Assembly: GCA_964600685.1 (NCBI GenBank)
Contig: CAZRKU010000006.1
Span: 1 to 61,603 of the forward strand
Direction of reading: 5' to 3'
DNA length: 61,603 bases
Source: TMP-24 sp964600685
GTDB taxonomy: Bacteria; Pseudomonadota; Alphaproteobacteria; Rhodobacterales; Rhodobacteraceae
Position 1 is the first letter of the stretch, and every line of letters starts with the position of its first letter. Shown in pieces: positions 1-9,040 of the stretch. The notes under the pieces were generated by a model that saw nothing but the letters and a program-made list of their open reading frames with translations, was not told the origin of the DNA and ran no database searches. Made by a program: the position numbers and the translations under genes.

Positions 1-611
1 ATCAGGAAAATGCCGAGGCCCTGCGCCTTCAGTTCCTGGATCAGTTCGGCCACCATCTGCGTCTCGTGCGGGCCGAGCGCGGCGGTGGGTTCGTCCATGA
101 TGAGGATCTTGGCGTTGAAATAGACCGCCCGCGCGATGGCCACCGACTGCCGCTGACCGCCCGACAGCGCCGAAACCGGCACGTTGAACTTGCGGAAGTT
201 CGGGTTGAGTCGCGCCATGATCTTGCGGGTCTCGGCCTCCATCGCCGCGTCGTCGAGGAAGCCGCCCGGTCCCACCAACTCGCGGCCGAGGAACAGGTTC
301 GAGGCCGCATCGAGATTGTCCGCCAGGGCAAGCGTCTGGTAGATCGTCTCGATATTGAAGGAGCGCGCGTCACGGGGGTTGGTGATCGTCGCCGGCTCTC
401 CGTTGATGTAGATCCCGCCCGCGTCCGCCTGATAGGCACCCGAGAGGCATTTGATCAGCGTTGACTTGCCGGCGCCGTTGTGGCCGAGAAGCCCGACAAC
501 CTCGCCGGGGTAAAGGTCGACGGTGACGCGATCCACCGCCTTGATCCCGCCGAAGGAAATTGAAATGTCACGCATTTCGACGAGAGGCGTTCCTGTCCTG
601 GAAGCGTTCAT
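1..611 (-). CDS. xylG: Sugar ABC transporter ATP-binding protein XylG, 3' end outside window
   Basis: ATPase subunit of a CUT2-type sugar importer, energising uptake through XylH. Seen: Walker A GHNGAGKST near residues 43-51, ABC signature LSGGQ, and Walker B ILIMDEP before the window edge. It starts at ATG 611, 13 bases after the xylH stop, so the two are co-transcribed. About 203 residues are present; a single-domain ATPase of this family is near 260, so roughly the last fifth is missing. That this is the short single-cassette form rather than a two-cassette XylG/RbsA protein cannot be decided here. Xylose specificity is inferred from the XylF-like neighbour. Confidence 0.9.
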   Translation of the reverse strand, partial: MNASRTGTPLVEMRDISISFGGIKAVDRVTVDLYPGEVVGLLGHNGAGKSTLIKCLSGAYQADAGGIYINGEPATITNPRDARSFNIETIYQTLALADNLDAASNLFLGRELVGPGGFLDDAAMEAETRKIMARLNPNFRKFNVPVSALSGGQRQSVAIARAVYFNAKILIMDEPTAALGPHETQMVAELIQELKAQGLGIFL

Positions 612-624
612 GTCCTGCCCCCCC

Positions 625-1944
625 TTACTTGGTGCGCTTGCGGTAGAGAATGTCGACATAGACGGCCAGAACCAGCACCGCGCCGACGACGATATTCTGG
701 ATGGCGGCGTCGAAGCCGATCAGCACCATCCCGGTCTTGAGGCTCTGCATCACCAGCGCCCCTACGATGGCGCCGGAAATCGTACCGATTCCGCCAGCCA
801 GCGAAGTGCCGCCGATGACCGCCGCCGCGATCACGTAGAGTTCGTCAAGTTCGCCCAGCGAGTTGGTGGCGCTGGTCAGTCGAGCAGAGGCGACGATGGA
901 CGACAGGCCGGTCAGAAAACCCATCAGGGCGAAGATCTTGACGGTCATCCAGCGGGTGTTGATCCCCGACAGCTCGGCCGCGTCCGGGTTCCCGCCAATT
1001 GCGTAGACGTAGCGGCCAAACCGGGTGCGCCCCATCAGAACCGTCATCGCGATGCCGACCGCAATCAGGATCAGGAGCGGTATGGCAAAGCCGTGGCTGA
1101 TGAACAAGCCGCCCTCGGGCACGGTCAGGCCGTTCGCGGCGGCATATTGATCGACGATCCCTTTCGGCCAGGGATAGGCATTGACGATCAGCGTTGCGCC
1201 GATCACGGCGCCGCAGCCCAGCGTCCCGAGGAAATATTCCGCCCACATCGGGCGCAGCGGAAATCCGTGGGCGCGCCGGGCCTGGCGGCCCGAGGTCAGC
1301 ATCCAGAGGATGCCGGCACAGGCGATGACAGCGACGATCCAGCTGCCCACCGCGCCGATGGAGCCGTAAGGCCCGCCGCCCAGCAGGGCAAAGGTGGAAT
1401 CGACCGGCGAAATCGTCTCTCCGCGCGCCACGAGAAACGCGGCGCCGCGCCAGATCAGCAGGCCGCCCAGCGTCACGATGAAGGCCGGAATGCCGCGATA
1501 GGCGACCATCCAGCCATGGAACGCGCCGATCAGGGTGCCGACCGTGACGCCGATCACCGCCGTGATGATCCAGATCATCGGGTGGCCAAGGCCCAGAACG
1601 CCGGGCAGATACCACACTTGGGTCACGCCCATGATCATGGCCGTGAATCCAAGAACCGAGCCGACCGACAGGTCGATGTGGCGGGTGATGATGACCAGAA
1701 CCATTCCGCAGGCCATGATCCCCACGGACGAGGTCTGAACCGAAAGATTCCACAGGTTGCGCGGCGTGAGGAATGCGCCGTTTCCGTTCACGACCGCCCC
1801 ATAAAGATGGAAGCCGATCCAGATCAGGATCAGCGCGCCGATCATGCCCAGAAGGCGCGTGTCGATCTCGGTCGCCTTGAAGAAACGTGCAACGGCGCCA
1901 TCGTTGACGGCAGCCGGGGAATTGGAAGCTGGTGTCTGAGTCAT
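625..1944 (-). CDS. xylH: Xylose-type ABC transporter permease XylH
   Basis: Integral membrane permease of the CUT2 (BPD_transp_2) family, 439 residues from ATG 1944. A cytoplasmic N-terminus is followed by many hydrophobic helices. The segments GTSLAGGIGTISGAIVGAL and the RHIDLSVGS loop are typical of RbsC/XylH permeases. An upstream in-frame ATG at 1998 has no ribosome site; ATG 1944 has GAGGA just upstream, though very close. It lies between xylF (150 bases upstream, with a hairpin in the gap) and xylG (13 bases downstream). Confidence 0.9.
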   Translation of the reverse strand: MTQTPASNSPAAVNDGAVARFFKATEIDTRLLGMIGALILIWIGFHLYGAVVNGNGAFLTPRNLWNLSVQTSSVGIMACGMVLVIITRHIDLSVGSVLGFTAMIMGVTQVWYLPGVLGLGHPMIWIITAVIGVTVGTLIGAFHGWMVAYRGIPAFIVTLGGLLIWRGAAFLVARGETISPVDSTFALLGGGPYGSIGAVGSWIVAVIACAGILWMLTSGRQARRAHGFPLRPMWAEYFLGTLGCGAVIGATLIVNAYPWPKGIVDQYAAANGLTVPEGGLFISHGFAIPLLILIAVGIAMTVLMGRTRFGRYVYAIGGNPDAAELSGINTRWMTVKIFALMGFLTGLSSIVASARLTSATNSLGELDELYVIAAAVIGGTSLAGGIGTISGAIVGALVMQSLKTGMVLIGFDAAIQNIVVGAVLVLAVYVDILYRKRTK

Positions 1945-2053
1945 GTCCTCATCCGGCAAATCAGAAGGGTTGCTGAGGGCCGACGGCAGGAACGCCATGT
2001 GCCGCCGGTGGTCGGGTGGCGGCAGCGCCGCGACGGTGAGGGAATCGGTGTGG

Positions 2054-2085
2054 GCCGGGCGTCAGGCCGAAACCCGACGCCCGGC
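2054..2085 (-). promoter_or_regulatory. Intergenic stem-loop between xylF and xylH
   Basis: A perfect 10-bp inverted repeat (2054-2063 with 2076-2085) with a 12-base loop begins 9 bases after the xylF stop. No T-run follows. Known pattern: such stems behind binding-protein genes stabilise the upstream mRNA or partly stop transcription, giving more binding protein than permease. That role here is inferred. Confidence 0.55.
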
Positions 2086-2093
2086 ATCATGCC

Positions 2094-3119
2094 TTACTGA
2101 CAGGCGGCGACGCCGTCCATGGCGCCTTCGCAGGCCTGCTCTTTCGAGATGTGGCCAGCGTCAATCACCAGGTTCAGGCTGTCCTTGGTGATCGGGGTCG
2201 GCGTCAGGAAGATGGCGTTCATTTCCACGCCCTTCTCGCCGCCAGACCACTTGACCGCACCGCTGACGGCATCCATTGCCGTTCCGTCGGCAAGGGCAAT
2301 CGCGATTTCACCGGCGGCTTTGCCGAGCTGGCGCGAATCCTTCCAGACCGAAACCGTCTGGCTACCACGGGCGACACGGTTCAGCGCGGCAAGATCACCG
2401 TCCTGCCCGCCGACCGGAATGTTCAGGCCCTGTGCCTGCAGCGCGGCAATCACGCCGCCCGCCATGCCGTCGTTTTCAGCCAGAACGGCGTCCACGGCAT
2501 TGGCGTTGGCGGTCAGGATCTGCTCCATGTTGGCCTGGGCATTCTCCGGCTTCCAGCCGTCCGAGGAAGCTTCGCCGACGATCTTGATCGTTCCGGCGTC
2601 AACGTCGGCGCCGATCACTTCCATCATGCCCTCAAGCAGGAAGGCGGCATTCGGGTCGCCGGGATCGCCCTTGATGATGGCATAGTTGCCATCGGGTTTC
2701 GCGGCCTTGACGGATTCGGCAATGATCCTGCCGACGCCCTTGTTGTCGAAGGTCAGATAGAAGGCGCGTGCGTCCTCGATCAGGCGGTCATAGCCGACGA
2801 CCGGGATCCCTTCGGCCGCGGCCTTGTCGACGGCGGGGACGATCGCGTCCTTGTCCATCGCGAGGATGATCAGGGCGTTCGCACCCTGAGCGATAAGCGA
2901 TTCAACGTCGGTCAGCTGCTTGGCGGCCGAAGCCTGCGCGTCAGCCGAGATATAGGTGTCGCCAGCGGCTTCGATCGCCGCCTTCATCGCGGCCTCGTCG
3001 GTCTTCCAGCGCTCTTCCTGGAAGTTGGACCAGCTCACGCCGATGATCTTGCCTTCAGCCCAGGCGGCCGAAGAAAACCCGACAACCGCCATAACGGCGG
3101 CCAAAACGGTCTTGTGCAT
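2094..3119 (-). CDS. xylF: Xylose-type periplasmic substrate-binding protein XylF
   Basis: Periplasmic binding protein of a CUT2 sugar importer, 341 residues. Start ATG 3119 is preceded by GGAGG and followed by a Sec signal peptide with an AWA|EG cleavage site near residue 21. The mature part resembles E. coli XylF throughout: an ERWKTDEAAM segment, VVGYDRLIEDARAFYLTFDN, DGWKPENA, GGQDGDLAAL. Two PBP1-type lobes are expected. First gene of xylFHG, divergent from a ROK regulator, as is common for alphaproteobacterial xylose loci. Exact substrate (xylose or another pentose) is inferred from family resemblance. Confidence 0.92.
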   Translation of the reverse strand: MHKTVLAAVMAVVGFSSAAWAEGKIIGVSWSNFQEERWKTDEAAMKAAIEAAGDTYISADAQASAAKQLTDVESLIAQGANALIILAMDKDAIVPAVDKAAAEGIPVVGYDRLIEDARAFYLTFDNKGVGRIIAESVKAAKPDGNYAIIKGDPGDPNAAFLLEGMMEVIGADVDAGTIKIVGEASSDGWKPENAQANMEQILTANANAVDAVLAENDGMAGGVIAALQAQGLNIPVGGQDGDLAALNRVARGSQTVSVWKDSRQLGKAAGEIAIALADGTAMDAVSGAVKWSGGEKGVEMNAIFLTPTPITKDSLNLVIDAGHISKEQACEGAMDGVAACQ

Positions 3120-3174
3120 ATGTTCCTCCCGTTTATGGGCAGTGCCCAGTTCGGCGATCAGCCGAAACAATGTT

Positions 3175-3203
3175 AGCGTTACAAGATTAAATTCAGTTGT
3201 CAA
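3175..3203 (-). promoter_or_regulatory. Probable sigma-70 promoter of xylFHG
   Basis: Reading the minus strand, TTGACA (3203-3198) is followed after 17 bases by AACGCT (3180-3175). The -35 is perfect and the -10 poor, as expected for a regulated promoter. It lies 56 bases upstream of the xylF start codon. Confidence 0.45.
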
Positions 3204-3208
3204 ATTAA
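3187..3208. promoter_or_regulatory. Candidate operator in the xylF/ROK intergenic region
   Basis: A 22-base AT-rich imperfect palindrome, TTAA...TTAA at its ends, with 7 of 11 base pairs matching. It covers the xylF -35 box and part of the spacer. ROK/XylR repressors bind AT-rich palindromes, so this is a reasonable site for the adjacent regulator. The rest of the 204-base gap (3120-3323) shows only the ribosome sites of the two genes. Confidence 0.35.
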
Positions 3209-3323
3209 AAGACATGGACCAAACTGCAGAACGGCAGAAAATGGGCGATGGATGCGGAGCAAACCCCTATGAGCATACGAGTTTGACCTGATAGCCGCCG
3301 GTTTTTGTTCGGGAGGAAAATAA

Positions 3324-4604
3324 ATGCAAGCCGACGGAGGCGAAAGCCTGCGCATGGGGAGCGAAAAACCGGGCTGCGGGCCGCTGATACCGCCGCTGTC
3401 CGAATCATCGCGCCCGCTGCGTCAGCAGATCTTTGAACGGGTCCGGGCCGCCGGGCTTATGCCACGGGTGCAGGTGGCCAAGGAGCTCGCACTCAGCCCC
3501 GCTACGGTCACCACGCAGACGTCCGAATTGATCGAACTCGGCCTGCTTGAGGAAATCGCCGCCCCGCGAGAGGCCGATACCGGCCGGGGCCGTCCCGCCG
3601 TGGCGCTGGGCGTGCGCGCGCGGGCCTATCATGTCGCGGGGATCAAGCTGTCAGATCGCGAACATACGGCAGTGGTTGTCGACTTTGCCGGCAACCTGAT
3701 CGCGGACTTCGCCCTGCCCCGCCAGCCCGGCGCGTTCGAGGCCCTGGCCCTCGTCGATGCGGCCGAGCGGTTGGTCGACGAAGTCTGTCGCCGTGCCGGC
3801 CTTGCCCGGTCGGACCTGTCTGCAATCGGACTGGGGATACCCGGCTTCGTGGATTGCGCCCCCGGCATCGTGCACTGGTCGCCCATCCTGATCGAACGGC
3901 ACGTGCCGCTGGCTGCGGCCGTCGCGGGACGGCTGGGCATTCCCGTGCATATCGACAACGACGCCAATCTGGTGACGCTGGCCGAGCTTTGGTTCGGGGC
4001 CGGCCGCAGGCTGTCGGATTTCGCCGTTGTCACCATCGAACATGGCGTCGGCATGGGATTCGTTTTGAACCACCGTATCTATCGCGGCGCACGGGGGCTG
4101 GGGATGGAACTGGGCCATACCAAGGTGCAGCTTGATGGTGCGCTCTGCCGCTGTGGGCAACGCGGCTGCCTTGAAGCCTACGTCGCCGACTATGCGCTTG
4201 CGCGCGAAGCGACGACCGCACTGAACTGGGGCATGCGCGAGGCGCAGTCGGTCAACATGCTTCTGGAAAGTCTTTACGACCACGCCAAGGCCGGCAATGC
4301 CGCGGCCCGATCCATTTTTCATCGTGCAGGCCGCTTTCTGGCGCTGGGGCTGGCCAATGTCGTCAACCTGTTTGACCCGGAGCTTATCATCCTGTCAGGC
4401 GAGCGGATGCGCTATGACTATCTTTATGCCAGCGAGACGCTCGCGGAAATCAAGGCGCTGGCCCTGAACACCGGCCGTCCCGTGCCGAAGATCGAAATAC
4501 ATGCCTGGGGCGATCTTCTGTGGGCACATGGCGCGGCGGCGCTTGCACTGGCGCAGGTGACAGAGCGGCTGCTCGGTCAGTCGCGCGAGATGGCGGCCGA
4601 GTGA
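3324..4604 (+). CDS. ROK family transcriptional regulator (XylR/NagC type)
   Basis: 426 residues, ATG 3324 with GGGAGG seven bases upstream. The N-terminal winged helix (about residues 30-80, VAKELALSPATVTTQTSELIELGL) is followed by a ROK sugar-kinase-like domain. Visible are the GLGIPGFVD and HIDNDANLVTLAELWFGAG motifs and the ROK zinc signature RCGQRGCLEAY. Divergent from xylF, so most likely the local regulator responding to the imported sugar. Repressor versus activator cannot be told from sequence. Confidence 0.88.
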   Translation: MQADGGESLRMGSEKPGCGPLIPPLSESSRPLRQQIFERVRAAGLMPRVQVAKELALSPATVTTQTSELIELGLLEEIAAPREADTGRGRPAVALGVRARAYHVAGIKLSDREHTAVVVDFAGNLIADFALPRQPGAFEALALVDAAERLVDEVCRRAGLARSDLSAIGLGIPGFVDCAPGIVHWSPILIERHVPLAAAVAGRLGIPVHIDNDANLVTLAELWFGAGRRLSDFAVVTIEHGVGMGFVLNHRIYRGARGLGMELGHTKVQLDGALCRCGQRGCLEAYVADYALAREATTALNWGMREAQSVNMLLESLYDHAKAGNAAARSIFHRAGRFLALGLANVVNLFDPELIILSGERMRYDYLYASETLAEIKALALNTGRPVPKIEIHAWGDLLWAHGAAALALAQVTERLLGQSREMAAE

Positions 4605-4649
4605 ACGGGGCGTTTGACCGGGGCCGTCATCGGACGTTACCTTTGCGCC

Positions 4650-5519
4650 ATGTCGGCAGGAAAATCAGACGAAGCCTCATCACCCGGCACTGTCCCGCTG
4701 GCGCGGCTGGTCGTGGCGGTATGGTGGGCGCTCGACGAACGCCACCTCGGGCTGATCGCGGCGGGTGTTGCCTTTTATTCCATGTTCGCGATTTTTCCCG
4801 GCATGGCGGCAACCATCGCGATCTGGGGCATTTTCGCCGACCCTTCCGTGGTGGAAAGGTACTTGACCGCCGTTCAGGGACTGATACCGGATGACGCCTA
4901 CAGTCTGATTGCCACGCAACTGCGCGCGCTTCTCAGCACACATGCCTCGGGCTGGCATTGGGCGACACTCCTGCCGCTGGCGATTGCGCTCTATTCGGTC
5001 CATTCGGCCGTGTCGGCCATGATCTCGGGATTGAACGCGGTGCAGCACCGGCGGCATCGGGTCGGTCTCATGCGGCTTGGCGGCTCGCTTGCCCTGACCC
5101 TCGCGCTCCTGCTTCTGATCATTGCGGCGCTCGGCCTTGTCGTCGCGATTCCGGTCGCGCTCAGTCTGGTGCAGTTCGGCCCGGCCGAAGCGACGATCCT
5201 GAGGTTTCTGCCGTGGATCATCCTCTTTCTGGTGGTGAAGGTGACGCTTGGCATGTTCTACAGGTGGGGCTCAACCATGGGCGATGTCTCCCGTCGGCAC
5301 GGGTGGGTGTCGACCGGCAGCCTCGTGGCCGCCTTTCTTTGGGCAACCGTCTCTTTCGCCTTCTCGCTCTATCTTGAGAATTTCGGCAGTTACAATCGAA
5401 TCTACGGATCCATCGGCGCGGTGATCGCACTGATGATGTGGCTCTATCTTTCCGCCTACATCGTTCTTTTCGGCGCGGTTCTGAATGCCGAGATCGAGCG
5501 CCTGCGCAACGCTCAGTAG
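4650..5519 (+). CDS. YihY/virulence factor BrkB family inner-membrane protein
   Basis: 289 residues from ATG 4650; an in-frame TTG at 4614 would add 12 residues but has no better ribosome site. The protein begins with a short polar segment and then has about six membrane helices, including YSVHSAVSAMISGLN and the C-terminal ALMMWLYLSAYIVLFGAVLNAEI, the most conserved YihY segment. Its molecular role is not established. Once misnamed as RNase BN. Lies 45 bases after the ROK gene; its stop overlaps the tamB stop by 7 bases in a tail-to-tail arrangement. Confidence 0.85.
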   Translation: MSAGKSDEASSPGTVPLARLVVAVWWALDERHLGLIAAGVAFYSMFAIFPGMAATIAIWGIFADPSVVERYLTAVQGLIPDDAYSLIATQLRALLSTHASGWHWATLLPLAIALYSVHSAVSAMISGLNAVQHRRHRVGLMRLGGSLALTLALLLLIIAALGLVVAIPVALSLVQFGPAEATILRFLPWIILFLVVKVTLGMFYRWGSTMGDVSRRHGWVSTGSLVAAFLWATVSFAFSLYLENFGSYNRIYGSIGAVIALMMWLYLSAYIVLFGAVLNAEIERLRNAQ

Positions 5520-8500
5520 TCCTTGCTGAAGATGATTCCCGCGCCCGTCTGCCCATCGGTTCCGATTGTGCCCTGAAGCGACAGGTCGGCGTTCAAGTCA
5601 AAATTCAGCTCGACCTTGCTCTTGCCGTCCGCCCCGACCGAGGCCTCGCCATAAAGCTGGTCCGAAATATACTTCCCGGCCTTGAGCGCGGCGTTTCCGT
5701 CTTCGTCCGCCGTGATGTCCAGATCATCAAGGCCGACCGACTTCCGCAGACGGGTTGCGAAACCATCCCCGCCACTTCCGGTCAGCGTCGCAACTGTATT
5801 GGCCAGTTGTGCAAGCTGGAAGGCAGAGATGTTGTTCAGCCCGCGCCCGAACAGAAGTCGGGACAGAACTTCCTCCTCCGGCAGGTCCGACGAGGAGGTG
5901 AAGTGAATTTCGGGTTTGTCTGCCGGCCCTTCCAGCAGGATGGTGGTCGTGGCCCCGAACGAATCCGCCAGCGCGGTGAAGCGCACATAAGGCACCATCG
6001 AACCCAGAAGCTGAACGACGCCCTCGTCCAGGTTGAACCGCTTGCCAAGCAACGACAGCCTTCCGCGAATGAGATTGAACCGGCCCGTTGGTTCGACGTT
6101 GGCGGTTGTTCCCCGCAGATGCACGCTGCCTCCCAGCTCCGCGTCCAGCCCCAACCCTCGCACGAACAGGCGCGCTGGAGAGTCAACAATCAGGTCGAGT
6201 CCATAGATTGATTTGACGGTGTCGCGCCTCCCCTTGGCACCAAGGTCGGCCCGGCGCCGGGTCGCGTGAACCTCGGCACTGTCATCAAGATGGGTCACCG
6301 GCAGGATCGGGGCCGGCCCGAAGGCACCAGACGACAAGGTAACCTCGCTGTTCAGCAAGGTCACCCTGCCGCCGATCACGGCGCCCGAAAGCAGGCTACC
6401 CGAGAGGGTCAATTCGCCATCCAGGTCGGATTGAAACAGGCCAGGGTTTGCCAGATGCACACCGCGCAACCTTGCCGACAGGGCGGCATCGTAGGGCGGA
6501 GAAAGGCCGACGGTTCCCGATACATCAACTTCCCCACCCCCCCTGACATCTGCCTCGCCTTTCAGGTCGATCATGCCCGCGTCCAGATTGCCTGACAGGG
6601 CGAGATTTTCCAGCGACAGGTTGTCCGCCGGTGATGCAAACCGCAGGCCGGAGCTCGATATGCGCCCGGCAAGCGAAGAAAGCGCGGGCGGGCCGGAAAG
6701 CGCCAGATCGAAGGCGACGGGGCCATTGATGCTGCGCGGTGCGATGCGGTTGTTCAGGACTCCGACCTGCCCGCTGCCCTGCAATCTCAGATCGGACTGT
6801 GAGAAATTTTTCGACAGGGTTCCGCTGGCCGTTGCCGAAATGCCGCCCGGCCCAACCGCCTTCAGGTCGATACGGTAGCCCGTCGGCTCGATCACCACGC
6901 CGCCGGCCAAGCGGGTCGCTCCAGGAAAGCCGGGTAAAAGACGTGCGGTATCGTCAATCTGACCCTCGACACGGTAGGTGTCCGCTTGATCGGCCTGCGC
7001 CAAGTCCGCGCTCAGCGCGGCACTGGCAAGACGTGCCGATGTCAGCACGATGGCTCCGCCTTCTTCCCGCGCCGATGCGTCGATTGAAGTAGCGCCGCGA
7101 AAAAGCCCGTTGATCGGAGCGGAGGCAAACGCCAGGTTCTGCCCCTTGCCGGACAGCGAAAGGGTGCGTTGACCGTTCGGGCCGGCCAGAGTCGCGGTCA
7201 GGTCGACGGCCCCGCCAAATGCGGGATCCAGAATGCCCAGATCAGACAGGGCGACACCTGCGGAAACATCGGTCGTCGTTCGACCGATCCGACCTTCGGC
7301 AGTTGCAGTCAGTGCCTTCATGTCGACCGACAGGGCGCGCAGCTCGATCCCGTCGCGACTTCGGCTCGCGTCCAGACGGATCCGCGACCGACCGGCCAGC
7401 GCGCGGTCGATCATCGGCTGATCCAAGGCAAGATCGGTTCCGAATGCTTCGGCCCCAAGATCGAATGTGCCAGACCGGGCCAGGGCCACGCCCCTCAGCC
7501 GGATTTCCGCCGCCCCGCCCAGAGGGCGACCCGCCAGCGCCGAAAACCGCGCCATGTCCCCTGCATTCAGGACGAGAGTCCCGTCCAGCGCGAGATCGAA
7601 CCCTTGAACTTCAAGTGCCAGATCGCCTGACAATGCCAGATCACCCGCCTTTGCCGCGATTTTGCGAAGGCGCAGGCGGTCGCCCTGTTGCCATGAAAAG
7701 ACTGTCCGGCCACTCAGCACCGGACCGATCGCCTGTGCCAGTGCCGCATCGCGGAAGGCGACCCCGGTGGCGTCGAACGTCGTCGTTCCGACGATCCGCG
7801 CCGAACCGGCATTGAGATCGAGCACCCTGCCCTTGCCGTCGATCACCAGCTGATCCACGGAAAGATCAGGTTGCGCAAATCCGTCGAGCGTGCCGGACAG
7901 GGTCCAGTCGTTGGTCAGGCTTGCATCATGGCGCAGAAACAGCGAGCCGCTTCTTACAGTGGTTCGACCGCCCGGAACCGGCAAGATCAGATCGCGCCGG
8001 TCCGGCAGGCCGAGCCTGACGGTCAGGGCTGCCGCCAGGGGCACCCGTTCGCGCGAAAGGGAAAGGCTGCCGTTCAACCCGACACCCGGTGACTCAAGCA
8101 CCATGCGGGTCAGGTCGATCCGGCCGTTGGCGCGATTCGTACCGTCGGCCTCCAGCGACACGGCGGTTCCGAAGAAATCGGCATAGTCAGGTGGTAAAAG
8201 GGGGGAAATATCGCCCCTGACCGCCAGGGAAAAACTGCGATCCCCCGCCGAACCACTGGCGGCTTGCGGAGCCGCTGTCGTCAGCCTTCCGGTCACACGC
8301 GGGACCTTGTCGGTGCTGAGCGCAAGATCGGTCCGGAAGTCGGCGAACGTTCCTGATCCATGCAGGGCTAGTTCCGCCGCCGGTTTGCCGGGCAGGTCGA
8401 GCAACGTTGCCGCGATCCCGTTCGCTCCCTCTTTCGCCAGAAGGTCGAGCGTCGCCTCGCCCGTCGCGTTGGCATAAGAACCGCTGAACGTCAGCGCGCC

Positions 8501-9040
8501 TTCCTTGCCATCGACGCGCGTGAGTGAAAAATCCGTCGATCCGGCACCACCCGCAAGATCGGCCCGTCCCTGGATCGAAACCACCGCCTCCTGTCCAAGG
8601 ATGTCCGGTGCCAGAACCACACGGTCGGCGCGAAGTTGGCCTATGGACACCGAAACCGGAAGCTCCGGCAGGGAAAAGCTTGAATAGTCGGCCTGCGACT
8701 CTCCCGATGACGGTTTGCGCAAAAGTTCGATCTGCGTCGCCGAAAGCTCGGCAATTTCGACCCGACCAGAGAGTAGTGCGCCACGGTTCCAACTGATCGC
8801 GCCGTCGGTGAAGCGGATCCACACGCCCGCAGCATCGGCAATTGACAGCTCTGTGAAGGTCGCCCGCGACGACAGCGCGCCCTGAAAGCCGTTGAGGGTG
8901 ACGGTCCGTCCGATCCCGGAAAGCTTGCTTTCAAGAAAATTGGTCAAGAAGCCCTTGTCGGCTTCCGCGTCAGACCGATCCTGCGCGTTCAGCGGCAGGC
9001 CGGCAAGAAAGAGCCAAAGGGTGATCACAAGCCAGCGCAT
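5513..9040 (-). CDS. tamB: Translocation and assembly module subunit TamB (DUF490)
   Basis: 1175 residues, an inner-membrane-anchored periplasm-spanning protein working with TamA in outer-membrane biogenesis and now also linked to phospholipid transport. Seen: N-terminal signal anchor (VITLWLFLAGLPLNA), a very long beta-rich AsmA/TamB-like body, and the conserved DUF490 C-terminal domain over about the last 350 residues, ending GAGIIFSKDY. Its start codon overlaps the tamA stop (TGATG), so translation is coupled. Length is typical of alphaproteobacterial TamB. Confidence 0.92.
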   Translation of the reverse strand: MRWLVITLWLFLAGLPLNAQDRSDAEADKGFLTNFLESKLSGIGRTVTLNGFQGALSSRATFTELSIADAAGVWIRFTDGAISWNRGALLSGRVEIAELSATQIELLRKPSSGESQADYSSFSLPELPVSVSIGQLRADRVVLAPDILGQEAVVSIQGRADLAGGAGSTDFSLTRVDGKEGALTFSGSYANATGEATLDLLAKEGANGIAATLLDLPGKPAAELALHGSGTFADFRTDLALSTDKVPRVTGRLTTAAPQAASGSAGDRSFSLAVRGDISPLLPPDYADFFGTAVSLEADGTNRANGRIDLTRMVLESPGVGLNGSLSLSRERVPLAAALTVRLGLPDRRDLILPVPGGRTTVRSGSLFLRHDASLTNDWTLSGTLDGFAQPDLSVDQLVIDGKGRVLDLNAGSARIVGTTTFDATGVAFRDAALAQAIGPVLSGRTVFSWQQGDRLRLRKIAAKAGDLALSGDLALEVQGFDLALDGTLVLNAGDMARFSALAGRPLGGAAEIRLRGVALARSGTFDLGAEAFGTDLALDQPMIDRALAGRSRIRLDASRSRDGIELRALSVDMKALTATAEGRIGRTTTDVSAGVALSDLGILDPAFGGAVDLTATLAGPNGQRTLSLSGKGQNLAFASAPINGLFRGATSIDASAREEGGAIVLTSARLASAALSADLAQADQADTYRVEGQIDDTARLLPGFPGATRLAGGVVIEPTGYRIDLKAVGPGGISATASGTLSKNFSQSDLRLQGSGQVGVLNNRIAPRSINGPVAFDLALSGPPALSSLAGRISSSGLRFASPADNLSLENLALSGNLDAGMIDLKGEADVRGGGEVDVSGTVGLSPPYDAALSARLRGVHLANPGLFQSDLDGELTLSGSLLSGAVIGGRVTLLNSEVTLSSGAFGPAPILPVTHLDDSAEVHATRRRADLGAKGRRDTVKSIYGLDLIVDSPARLFVRGLGLDAELGGSVHLRGTTANVEPTGRFNLIRGRLSLLGKRFNLDEGVVQLLGSMVPYVRFTALADSFGATTTILLEGPADKPEIHFTSSSDLPEEEVLSRLLFGRGLNNISAFQLAQLANTVATLTGSGGDGFATRLRKSVGLDDLDITADEDGNAALKAGKYISDQLYGEASVGADGKSKVELNFDLNADLSLQGTIGTDGQTGAGIIFSKDY

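Noticed and set aside
523..2100. 525-codon plus-strand frame opposite xylH
   Set aside because: Shadow frame; xylH has clear permease motifs and membrane helices.
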